Below, in pieces: positions 18,590 to 26,296 of a stretch of 64,000 nucleotides of DNA. Under the pieces are notes generated by a model. It worked only from the letters and a program-made list of their open reading frames with translations, ran no database searches and was not told the origin of the DNA. How positions within the stretch are numbered: position 1 is the stretch's first letter; every line of letters begins with the position of its first letter. The translations under genes and the position numbers were made by a program. Location: contig NZ_AP026738.1 of the NCBI RefSeq assembly GCF_002157685.2, positions 1,674,001 through 1,738,000 on the forward strand, written 5' to 3'. This DNA is from Comamonas thiooxydans. Its GTDB lineage: Bacteria > Pseudomonadota > Gammaproteobacteria > Burkholderiales > Burkholderiaceae_C.

Positions 18590-18631
18590 TCCAAAAAAGA
18601 AAGCTCTCTGGGGCTGTGAACCGCAGAGAGC
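18590..18631 (-). terminator. Hairpin between yqaJ-like and directionality-factor-like genes
   Basis: GCTCTCTG (18603-18610) and CAGAGAGC (18624-18631) form a perfect 8-bp stem. On the minus strand it is followed by TTCTTTTTT, typical of a terminator. It is positioned between the stop of the exonuclease gene and the start of the next gene, so it may attenuate rather than fully stop transcription. Confidence 0.6.
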
Positions 18632-18667
18632 AGAGGGGGATGGATAAAAAGGGCCGTGAGTCACCGC

Positions 18668-19705
18668 TCACGTTTCATTGACGCAAAATCGCCGAGCACC
18701 AGCCCGCGTGGACAGGTAGGCCTTGGCCAACTCTGGATGGTCTTTGTTGAACTGCGCCGTATTGAACACTTGGCCATCCTTGCTGCGCCGCCATGTCACG
18801 CTGCCGCCGCAGGCAAACGTTGCTTTGCCCGCTTCTCCCATATGGATCTGGATGGCCTGGCGCAAGCGGGCTTCATTTTTCTGTGCCACTTCAAGCTGCT
18901 CACGTGCCGCTAACAAGGCTTCAAACGTGGCATTGAGCTCTGGGTCATCACTCATGTCTACGTCATCGCCTGAACTGTTTGGATAGAGGCTACGCAAGGC
19001 TTTTTCTGCACTGTCCGATCCATCGCCAGCAGGCGGCGTTTTGCTCCCCACCATTTGCCAGAATGCGTGCTCCATTTCGATCAGTCGAGCAATCAATGTC
19101 TCGTCTCGCTCAATCCGTAAGATTCGCAGCTCCTGACCGCCGACCAGCACAGCTACGTCAGCAGCACGATGGCCAGTCACGGCCAACTGGTGCATCACCT
19201 GCAGTTGCACATACTCGGGAACACCGTCACGCCACAGGCGGGCGCCATGGATACCTGCAGTTTTGCATTCCAGAAGCTGCACCGCCGAAGAGCCGACCAC
19301 TTCACGATCCACGTTAGCCAGCATCCAAGGATGCTCAGGATGCTGCAAAACCGCATTCACTCTGCGCACCTTGTTGCCTGTGCGCTTGGTGTAGTGAGCC
19401 GCCACAATGGGCTCCAGCATCGTTCCCCAGAACATGGGGCTGGTGTCATCATTCGGATCGAAGACTGGCAGCAGATCACCCTTGCCCGTCTTTTGCATCC
19501 ACAACTCCAGTTGGGACTGGTAGGGGTTCAGGCCAATCGCTGCAGCGGCATCCGAGCTGCCAATGCCGGTACGGCGAATCTCCAGCCAGTCATCGCGCTC
19601 CATGTCTTTGGTAGATACCAGACGCAAAGCAACACCTTTGCGAGGGGTGCGTGTGCCAGCAGCGCCGCCATCCAGATTGCCATTCTTGAGAACATGCACA
19701 GACAT
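18668..19705 (-). CDS. YqaJ/lambda-exonuclease family recombination nuclease
   Basis: 345 residues. Residues 40-210 carry the YqaJ viral recombinase domain: IRRTGIGSSDAAAAIGLNPY, the glutamate in MFWGTMLEPIVAAHY, NVDREVVG (Asp) and LLECKTAG (ExK), together the PD-(D/E)XK nuclease site. The C-terminal third is a charged helical segment (LLAAREQLEVAQKNEARLRQ). Such 5'-3' exonucleases supply single strands for phage-type homologous recombination, usually with a single-strand annealing protein; none is obvious next to it. AGGAG precedes the ATG at 19705. Confidence 0.85.
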   Translation of the reverse strand: MSVHVLKNGNLDGGAAGTRTPRKGVALRLVSTKDMERDDWLEIRRTGIGSSDAAAAIGLNPYQSQLELWMQKTGKGDLLPVFDPNDDTSPMFWGTMLEPIVAAHYTKRTGNKVRRVNAVLQHPEHPWMLANVDREVVGSSAVQLLECKTAGIHGARLWRDGVPEYVQLQVMHQLAVTGHRAADVAVLVGGQELRILRIERDETLIARLIEMEHAFWQMVGSKTPPAGDGSDSAEKALRSLYPNSSGDDVDMSDDPELNATFEALLAAREQLEVAQKNEARLRQAIQIHMGEAGKATFACGGSVTWRRSKDGQVFNTAQFNKDHPELAKAYLSTRAGARRFCVNET

Positions 19706-19736
19706 CAAAATCTCCTGGCCCGCGAACTACGGGCAT

Positions 19737-19761
19737 AAAAAAGCCACCTCAAAAGGTGGCT
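19737..19761 (-). terminator. Hairpin between DUF932 and YqaJ genes
   Basis: GCCACCT and AGGTGGC pair around a short A-rich loop, with AAAAAA on the plus-strand left side, i.e. a T-run after the stem on the minus strand. It follows the DUF932 gene and is one of several similar minus-strand terminators (GCCACC...GGTGGC) in the window. Confidence 0.65.
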
Positions 19762-19840
19762 GGGGGTGTAGGAAAGATGAGAGAGGGGAAGAGAACTAAG
19801 GCGTCCAAAGACGACCCCAAAAGCCAACGGTCGGTCACGG

Positions 19841-20824
19841 TCAGGCGACCAGTTGCAGTGCATGATCCAGAGCACGCTGCTTGATCACTGCTCCCTGACC
19901 AAACCAAGCGCTGTCCAGACGGTTGTCCTGACTACGAGCCTGCTTCTCATGGTCAACAAACTCCGTCACGGAGCACAGCAGGCCCCAAGCCGTGTCCTTG
20001 GCCGCATGCATCTCAGCCCCACGGCCATGGCCCTCATAGAGCATCTGCACCTTCTTGAGAGCCCGTTCATTGGTCAGTCCCACAGACAAATCCGAATGGG
20101 AGTCTGTATTGCAGATCACCTTCAGGAAATAGTTCAGCGCCTCATGGGTCTTGACCTTGCGCTCGGCCAGCGTCTTCATGCGGTACATAAAGCTGTCCCA
20201 CTGGCCCACGGCCACGCCCAACTGGCGCTTGACCACCTGGGCATCAAAGGTCGTGCTATGCGGTACCTTGACAGCACCGACACCGTCACGCAGTGCAATC
20301 GTCAGCGTGTTGTTGCACACAACCCGCACCGTCGTCGGCATGGCTACCGTAGCAAGCGTTCCGTCACAGGACGTCGCCAGCAGCAAATAGCCGTTGACCA
20401 CATCATTGCCTTTGAGCGCTGCTGACTTGCCAGTACGGGCCAGAGCCCAGAACTTGCGACCAGCCTTGAGTACACCTGCGGTCTCCAGTTCGTAGCCGGC
20501 CACTTCCGTCAGATCACGATAGAACTCCAGCACCTGGCGGGGCTGGACTACCTGGTAGCGGCTTCCCACCACAGACAGCGGAGTCTGGGTGTCACTGCGG
20601 TACAGCACCTTTTGCTCAGGGAACTCTTTGGGCTCGGCGTACAGGCCTGACAGGCCTGAATCAGCATTGGAAGCCAGATAACGCACCGGTGTTTCCTGGA
20701 TGCGCCAATCCATGCCGGCGGCCTGGGCCCAGACATCGATGCCTTGTTTGGCCGGAAGGGCGTGGCCCAGTTCATGCCAAGGGGTTTGGCCGGTATATGC
20801 CATGGTTTCTACAAGATGGGACAT
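19841..20824 (-). CDS. DUF932 phage/plasmid-like protein
   Basis: 327 residues of the DUF932 family (phage/plasmid-like protein). Typical features are the N-terminus MSHLVETMAYTGQTPWHELG, SVVGSRYQVVQPRQVLEFYRD in the first third and VRVVCNNTLTIAL in the middle. The family occurs next to exonucleases and annealing proteins on plasmids, ICEs and phages, and is thought to take part in DNA recombination; its biochemical role is not established. AGATTTG-type weak ribosome site; the ATG at 20824 fits the family N-terminus. Confidence 0.85.
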   Translation of the reverse strand: MSHLVETMAYTGQTPWHELGHALPAKQGIDVWAQAAGMDWRIQETPVRYLASNADSGLSGLYAEPKEFPEQKVLYRSDTQTPLSVVGSRYQVVQPRQVLEFYRDLTEVAGYELETAGVLKAGRKFWALARTGKSAALKGNDVVNGYLLLATSCDGTLATVAMPTTVRVVCNNTLTIALRDGVGAVKVPHSTTFDAQVVKRQLGVAVGQWDSFMYRMKTLAERKVKTHEALNYFLKVICNTDSHSDLSVGLTNERALKKVQMLYEGHGRGAEMHAAKDTAWGLLCSVTEFVDHEKQARSQDNRLDSAWFGQGAVIKQRALDHALQLVA

Positions 20825-21035
20825 ACAAATCTCCAAATGGATGGAAACCTCTCATCACCTCAGAAATTCAAAAACTTCCGCGAGCCGGTTGATTTCACGG
20901 CTTCGGATTTTTGAAAATGGGCTTGGAGAGGTCGTCGAATGAATGGGGGAGTATTCGATAAATCGAATAAAGCTGGAAAAGAAGCTTGGTGAAATTTGAA
21001 ACGAGGATTAATACGGTAAGGCGGATTTCGTCTGA

Positions 21036-21401
21036 TTACAGCGAGCTGGAATGTGAATGCGCAAAGCTATGACCGCATTCCTGGCATTTGAAATCGTTGA
21101 GGACGTGGGCATCAATGGTTTCACCAACGGCTGAACCAACCTCGCAGCCAATGGAGCTGCCCACTAAACCGCCAAGAACGGCACCAGCCAGCCCTCCAAT
21201 AGAGATGCCTGCTGGGCCCAGAAGTGCGCCTGTAATACCGCCGATTTGTGCTCCACGCAGAGAACCTGCAAAACCACCTGCAGCACCGGCAAGCGATCCG
21301 ACGAAACCGCCCGTTTTACGTCCCCAACATCGTTGGACGACTTGAAGACTGCCACATAAAGGGCAAAGGCAAGGACAAGGGCGAGGGGGAAAGGTGCTCA
21401 T
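21036..21401 (-). CDS. Small zinc-ribbon / glycine-zipper membrane protein
   Basis: 121 residues. It starts MSTFPPRPCPCLCPLCGS, has a long glycine-zipper region (GGFVGSLAGAAGGFAGSL; AQIGGITGALLGPAGISIGG; LAGAVLGGLVGSSIG) and ends with FKCQECGHSFAHSHSSSL. The CPLCG and CQECGH knuckles look like the two halves of one zinc ribbon, brought together by a membrane-inserting hairpin. GGAG precedes the ATG at 21401; the frame is open far upstream but that part is not protein-like. Genes like this occur on mobile elements; function unknown. Confidence 0.7.
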   Translation of the reverse strand: MSTFPPRPCPCLCPLCGSLQVVQRCWGRKTGGFVGSLAGAAGGFAGSLRGAQIGGITGALLGPAGISIGGLAGAVLGGLVGSSIGCEVGSAVGETIDAHVLNDFKCQECGHSFAHSHSSSL

Positions 21402-21903
21402 CAAATGCTCCGATCGTTGAAATACCGCTTGCACCTCAAGGCTTGTCAGCAAGGATTGAGGTGTAGACGGAAGCGCCGTAGTAGCAACTCGAAGCAGTGA
21501 TATGTGGATCAAAAAAACTGGATTTAAAAATTCTTTAGTTCTGGGGTTTTGTTGTTTTTGGCGCGAATTTCTGCTACGGAAGGATTGCGAAGCTGAATGA
21601 ACGGGTCCGAATGCTTTGAATTTGAGCGGATCTTGCATGCGAAATTTGAGGTTTTCGCACAGACCAATTCTGAGTGGATTTTTCCTCTGTATGGAACTAA
21701 ATTTTTCATCGAATTCGCACGTTCGCATGACTTCGAATTTTGAGGATTTTGATGCGAGGTGAGGGGTGTGTGATTTCCTATCAATAAAATAAATAAAAGT
21801 CAAGAGACCTGCTTGTCAGTTGAGGCTCCGCGAAGCAGCTGCCTCGAAGTGAGAAGCCCCTCTCGATTCAATGAAGGCCTTCAAGCAACAAAAGGAAGAC
21901 TTC
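21402..21903. other. Intergenic region with iteron-like repeats
   Basis: The 500 bp between the divergent zinc-ribbon and alpA genes are AT-rich and non-coding. The motif GAA(T/A)TTTGAG(C/G)G recurs at 21618-21629, 21641-21651 and, with one extra T, at 21734-21745. Blocks of TCGCAC/TTCGCA occur in between. It could hold divergent promoters and a replication or transfer origin for the element. Confidence 0.4.
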
Positions 21904-22308
21904 ATGAATCAGACCCTTTACCCTTCGGCAACGGCTGTGGGAAGCAAGGCGCTTGTGCCTGATGCAGCACGGGCTGTAGCTATATCTCGAGCCAAGCTGG
22001 CTGGTACGAATACCTCCTTGCAGGCGGATCTAGGTACTGAACGCCAGAATGAAGAGCCGCAAGTCATGCAGCCTTCTGCTCACCAGAGATCCACTCTGGA
22101 TCTGAAAACTATCATCCGCCTACCGCAGTTCGTGAAATTGGTGGGGCTCTCCCGTTCCACGGTGTATTTGCGTCTGAATCCCAAGACCAAGTACTACGAC
22201 CCGAGTTTTCCGAAACCCATTCAGCTCGGCATGAAGGCAGTTGGGTGGAAATTGGAAGATGTGTATTCCTATATCGAGAAGCTGCGGTACAGGGAAACGG
22301 ACCTATGA
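21904..22308 (+). CDS. AlpA-family transcriptional regulator
   Basis: 134 residues. The C-terminal 65 residues are an AlpA/Prophage CP4-57 regulatory domain: IIRLPQFVKLVGLSRSTVYL, then DPSFPKPIQLGMKAVGWKLEDV and IEKLR. The N-terminal half is disordered-looking. AlpA proteins act as excisionase or activator of integrase on islands such as CP4-57. The ATG at 21904 has AAAGGAAG upstream; an ATG at 21871 in the same frame is less favoured. It is the first gene of a plus-strand run with the replication genes. Confidence 0.85.
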   Translation: MNQTLYPSATAVGSKALVPDAARAVAISRAKLAGTNTSLQADLGTERQNEEPQVMQPSAHQRSTLDLKTIIRLPQFVKLVGLSRSTVYLRLNPKTKYYDPSFPKPIQLGMKAVGWKLEDVYSYIEKLRYRETDL

Positions 22309-22461
22309 AATGGGGTACTAAATTTTCAAAAAGAATCGTATTGAAATTCGGCGGTTTTGTACGATTTTCTTGCGCTAATTTCGATGTGTTGGATGCTTAA
22401 TTCTTAGTTGTGATATTTTGAGTTAATTAGGTATTTAGTAACTAAATATAAGGTGTATGCA

Positions 22462-23679
22462 ATGACCAATGATGATATCAATCAGAGTCAATATATTAAC
22501 AAGTATCTCCGCTTTGAAGATTCATTGGATGGGGAAGAAGAGGTGCTTCCTCATGTCTTAGACAGGGAGCTTATTGAGGCATGTAAAATAATTTATGAAT
22601 TTTCTTCGAGAATACCCCATGTCTATCCATTCCCTGAAGGAGCTGTCAAAAATTATATTGGGTTGAGAAATTATCAGTACTCCTTGATCACTTGCGTGTC
22701 CGAGATGATGAGCCCAATTTTATTGGATTCTGATATTTCAGGTAGTGCGTTTTATCTCAATGTTTCTCTTGAAATTACGTCTATTCTGGATGTGATCAAG
22801 CACTGGATTTTGAATGCAGTATATGTCGATGATCGTTTATTCCAGCTTTTGAATAACTTTGATTTAAATGCCTATCGCTTGATGACTCTTGACCAACGTT
22901 GTGAGGTGCATCAGGAGTTGAACCATCTTTCTCAACAGATACGTCAAAGACTGATGGCTGAAGGGCACAGAGAAAAGGTGCACAGCTTCAAACGAAATGC
23001 TACTGAGAACTATAAGCAAGTCCTGAAGATGGCTGAGTCCAAGTGGCAGCGATTTGGAAAGGTACTGCTGATCAGATTGGATTGGGGCTACAAGAAACCT
23101 TTCCCAGATCGGCGGGGAGTCTTTTTGTCTTCGCAGGACTTTGAGCAACGTTTCAAGATCGTTTGTGCATACCGGGATAAGAAGCTCAAGGCACTTCGCA
23201 AGAAGTACAGAAAGGACTTGGCTTTTTACGTATGGAAGATTGAATGTGCGCCAATCAAAGGGCTGCACATCCACTGGCTGATTGGCCTCAATGGAACCAA
23301 GCACCAAGATCGCATCAATGTGCCTAAAGCCATTGCCCAGATGTGGGATGCTGCTGTTGGCAACCCTGATACTTACACGTGGAATCTGAATGCTCAGCAA
23401 AAGAACGAAGACGCCATCTTGCGTGTGATCGACTACAGCGACCCTTTGCTATGGCTCATCGTGGGTGGGTATGCCGAGTACCTCACGAAGGTCGACTATG
23501 TGGTGCATCTAAGGGCTCCTGAGCGGATGCACGGATTTGGATCTTCCAAGGTGCCCAAAGTTGTCAAGCGCAAAACGGGTCCTAAGCGTAGCAAGCCGGA
23601 ACAAGTTGTTGATCCATGGGCAGTGCGTCGTCCATTGCGTGAATTGAATGTAGCGAAGGCAAGCAAAGGGAATCAATGA
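22462..23679 (+). CDS. Inovirus Gp2-like replication protein (YagK/YfjJ family)
   Basis: 405 residues. The C-terminal half belongs to the inovirus-type Gp2 / YagK-YfjJ family of rolling-circle-like replication proteins: GKVLLIRLDWGYKKPFPDRR, FYVWKIECAPIKGLHIHWLI with an HxH pair as in HUH metal sites, and later YAEYLTKVDYV with a tyrosine. The N-terminal 170 residues are AT-rich in sequence and unlike the C-terminus. Such genes are found with AlpA and DUF3987 proteins on integrative islands. AAGG is eight bases before the ATG at 22462. The stop overlaps the next gene. Confidence 0.75.
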   Translation: MTNDDINQSQYINKYLRFEDSLDGEEEVLPHVLDRELIEACKIIYEFSSRIPHVYPFPEGAVKNYIGLRNYQYSLITCVSEMMSPILLDSDISGSAFYLNVSLEITSILDVIKHWILNAVYVDDRLFQLLNNFDLNAYRLMTLDQRCEVHQELNHLSQQIRQRLMAEGHREKVHSFKRNATENYKQVLKMAESKWQRFGKVLLIRLDWGYKKPFPDRRGVFLSSQDFEQRFKIVCAYRDKKLKALRKKYRKDLAFYVWKIECAPIKGLHIHWLIGLNGTKHQDRINVPKAIAQMWDAAVGNPDTYTWNLNAQQKNEDAILRVIDYSDPLLWLIVGGYAEYLTKVDYVVHLRAPERMHGFGSSKVPKVVKRKTGPKRSKPEQVVDPWAVRRPLRELNVAKASKGNQ

Positions 23680-25037
23680 TGAACAAAGCGTCTCCTTATC
23701 CTCTACATTGCTTGCAGTCACTAGGCAGTGATTTTGCCCAGTGCGTTGCAGATGCCACGCAAGCTAAAACGGCTTTGGTGGGGCCCGTGGTACTCGCAGC
23801 GATGGCCGCTGCTGTACAGGGTACTGTGGACATTCATACGCCTTTCTTTACGGTCATGCCTGCGAGCTTGTACGTCTCTGTGATTGCGGAGTCCGGGATG
23901 CGCAAATCCACAGTGATCAAACATGCGTTTCACGGGTTCCGTGACTTCGAGGCTGCCTTCAATGGATGCCAGACAGGCGAGATGAATTTTTGTGAAATTG
24001 GTGCACACCCCTATCTCTGGGAGAACACGTCTGAGAGTGGCATCGTCAGCTTATTTGGTAATGGTGCGCAGGCGGCTGCCATTGTGATGGATGAAGGTGG
24101 AATGATGGCCAAGCATCTCGATATTCAGTCCATGTGCAAGCGATTTGATGGGAGTGACTTACGCGTAATACGTAAGTATCAGATCACACAGATACCGAAT
24201 ACGCGGACGACGTTTTGCATGGCCGTCCAGGACGCGGTGTATGCGGAGTTTTTGGAGGGAGCACAGGGGAAAATGATGATGCACTCGGGCTTGCATGCCC
24301 GCAACCTCTACTCCTTTACCAAAACATCATTTGTCTACAGTGGTTGTGCTGGTAGGAGTGTTTCGGACCCGAAGACGCAACCCTTTAACACCCGTGTTCG
24401 TGAGTTGATGAATGACTACCGAGACATCTTTGCTTCTTCGTGCCCAAGAAGTCATATTCAGCTCTCACCCGCAGCTCTGGGATGCTGGAGAACTGCAGCT
24501 GCCGACTGGCATCAAAAAAAGTTGTTTGCCCAAGAGTGGAGAGGGATGAAGCCATTTCTGGAGCGTGCTGGTGAGCAGGCGCTGAGAGTCGCTGCGGTGC
24601 TGCAATGGTTCAATGGGCCGAAGCCTATGATTGACTTACCAATGATGGAAGCGGCTGTTGAGTTGGTCAATTGGCACCTTCAGCAAGCATTGATGGGTTT
24701 AGGAAAATCAGAGGAGTTGGTGCGTAGTACGGGTATGGTCGATTTCGCCGATGCCTTGTATTCGTATATGCAGCGTAAGCTCTCAACTAATCCTGGAGGG
24801 TTTTTTAACAGAGTTGATTTGCTGCGCAAGGGGCCTAAATGCTTGCGTAAGGCTGCGAACCTTGATTTCGCTATCGATCAGTTGGTGGGGCGAAACAAGG
24901 TTATTCTGCATTTAGAAGGCGGAAAACGTGTTGCACTTCAAATGAATTTCAACCTACTGGCTCTACTGGCACAGCCCAATCAAAATGACGTCAGGAGGCT
25001 TACAAGCTTTTTGTCATCGCGGGATAAGGATAAGTAG
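23676..25037 (+). CDS. DUF3987 protein (primase/helicase-like, island replication)
   Basis: 453 residues of the DUF3987 family. The core includes GPVVLAAMAAAVQGTVDI, SLYVSVIAESGMRKSTVIKH (a Walker A-like loop, GMRKST, instead of GxGKS/T), FCMAVQDAVYAEFL and the tail with ERAGEQALRVAAVLQWF. Relatives are encoded with phage or island replication proteins and resemble the helicase part of primase-helicases. The ATG overlaps the Gp2 stop (ATGA), so they are co-translated. Role inferred from neighbours. Confidence 0.75.
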   Translation: MMNKASPYPLHCLQSLGSDFAQCVADATQAKTALVGPVVLAAMAAAVQGTVDIHTPFFTVMPASLYVSVIAESGMRKSTVIKHAFHGFRDFEAAFNGCQTGEMNFCEIGAHPYLWENTSESGIVSLFGNGAQAAAIVMDEGGMMAKHLDIQSMCKRFDGSDLRVIRKYQITQIPNTRTTFCMAVQDAVYAEFLEGAQGKMMMHSGLHARNLYSFTKTSFVYSGCAGRSVSDPKTQPFNTRVRELMNDYRDIFASSCPRSHIQLSPAALGCWRTAAADWHQKKLFAQEWRGMKPFLERAGEQALRVAAVLQWFNGPKPMIDLPMMEAAVELVNWHLQQALMGLGKSEELVRSTGMVDFADALYSYMQRKLSTNPGGFFNRVDLLRKGPKCLRKAANLDFAIDQLVGRNKVILHLEGGKRVALQMNFNLLALLAQPNQNDVRRLTSFLSSRDKDK

Positions 25038-25218
25038 TGGCGTATAGCTCCAGAGTAAATCTCTGGATCTCACGTACCGTAATGTATCGAGCATAGATGG
25101 TGATGATATTGTCATTGAAACCCGTGGAGCGGGGTACGTACCTAGGTATTAGGCGTGACTCGAAAATTTGGCGATAAATATCGATGAAAAATGAACTAGG
25201 AACTCCTCTTTGGAGGGG

Positions 25219-26139
25219 CTATTTTTTCTTTTTTGATTTTAAGTGATATTCTTCTATCTCTTTTCTGAAATTTTTATCTTCTTTGCACCATTCTCTAATT
25301 TTTCGCAATAATCCATCTGTTGTTAAGTTGGACCCGTAGTAAATAAAATGTCTACTGCCTTCTTCTCGGGTACCTATTTTTTTTTGATATTTTTCTAGAG
25401 TGGATTCAAGATTTTTATAATGCTTTCGATGCAGGAAAGCAATGGATGATGATTTTTCATTTTCAGCTGGGAGGTTCTCTGAAAAATAATTGAGAATATT
25501 TTTTAATAAAATATGTTCACCATAATTTTTAGTGGTGCCACCAAATTTAGCTATAGTTTTTCTATCTTCTTTGTCAACTATATTGTTATAAGAATTAAGT
25601 AATTCATAGAAATTAATTTGTATAGAAAAAAGTCTACTTATAATCAAATTTTGATATCTGTGGTCAGCAAGGTGTTCATTTTTATAAAATGAATTTATTA
25701 TGATTTCTTCAATTGTGTTATTATTTGGGGTTGCATATTTGAGTTCTTTTTGAGATTGTCGAATGATCCCATAGTCAAATATTAGTTGTTGAATATTGGT
25801 AAATAAGGTAATGTATTCAGCTTGAATTGTAGTGTGTGGTTTATCTGTACGAAATTTTTCTTCTCCTAATAGTCTAATTTTTTCTGAAAAGGACTTTTTA
25901 CCAATAATGTCGCGATAGGGTAATACTTTAATTATTTCTTCTTCATGATATTTTTCTGTGAGGTGAATTGCTTTTATTGATTCTGTAAATATGTTTTTTA
26001 ATTTTTCGGGTAAATTGGGGATGAATTTTTTCGTGGCACTTAGTACTAAGCCTGCTTCGGATTCATCTGTAATAAGTAAATCCTTCAGAGCTTTCGATGG
26101 TTTTAGGTAGAATGGAGTTATTCTGATATTGGAATTCAT
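25219..26139 (-). CDS. Orphan AT-rich gene, unknown function
   Basis: 306 residues, no recognised domain. The protein is rich in Lys, Ile, Asn and Glu, looks mostly helical, and ends in a lysine run (KSKKKK). Codon use is strongly AT-biased, unlike both neighbours, indicating a recent arrival from a low-GC source. It stands alone between the element's replication genes and the defence-like island, a common place for abortive-infection or toxin-type cargo; that is inference only. The start ATG at 26139 has no clear Shine-Dalgarno sequence. Confidence 0.65.
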   Translation of the reverse strand: MNSNIRITPFYLKPSKALKDLLITDESEAGLVLSATKKFIPNLPEKLKNIFTESIKAIHLTEKYHEEEIIKVLPYRDIIGKKSFSEKIRLLGEEKFRTDKPHTTIQAEYITLFTNIQQLIFDYGIIRQSQKELKYATPNNNTIEEIIINSFYKNEHLADHRYQNLIISRLFSIQINFYELLNSYNNIVDKEDRKTIAKFGGTTKNYGEHILLKNILNYFSENLPAENEKSSSIAFLHRKHYKNLESTLEKYQKKIGTREEGSRHFIYYGSNLTTDGLLRKIREWCKEDKNFRKEIEEYHLKSKKKK

Positions 26140-26296
26140 CGATGTATATTTTTGGTGAGCTTTGATCTGCTATCGATCTGAATGAAATTATTTAAATGAT
26201 TTTTGAGCGGTATGACATCAACGTAATCGTTGAATACGAATACAGAGTCGAGGATGATTTGTAGGAATTAATATTCGTTCTAATAGTCGTACATAA

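Noticed and set aside
25200..25225. Terminator for the alpA-DUF3987 operon
   Set aside because: The T-rich run is explained by lysine codons at the end of the opposite gene, and the stem (CTCC/GGAG) is weak.
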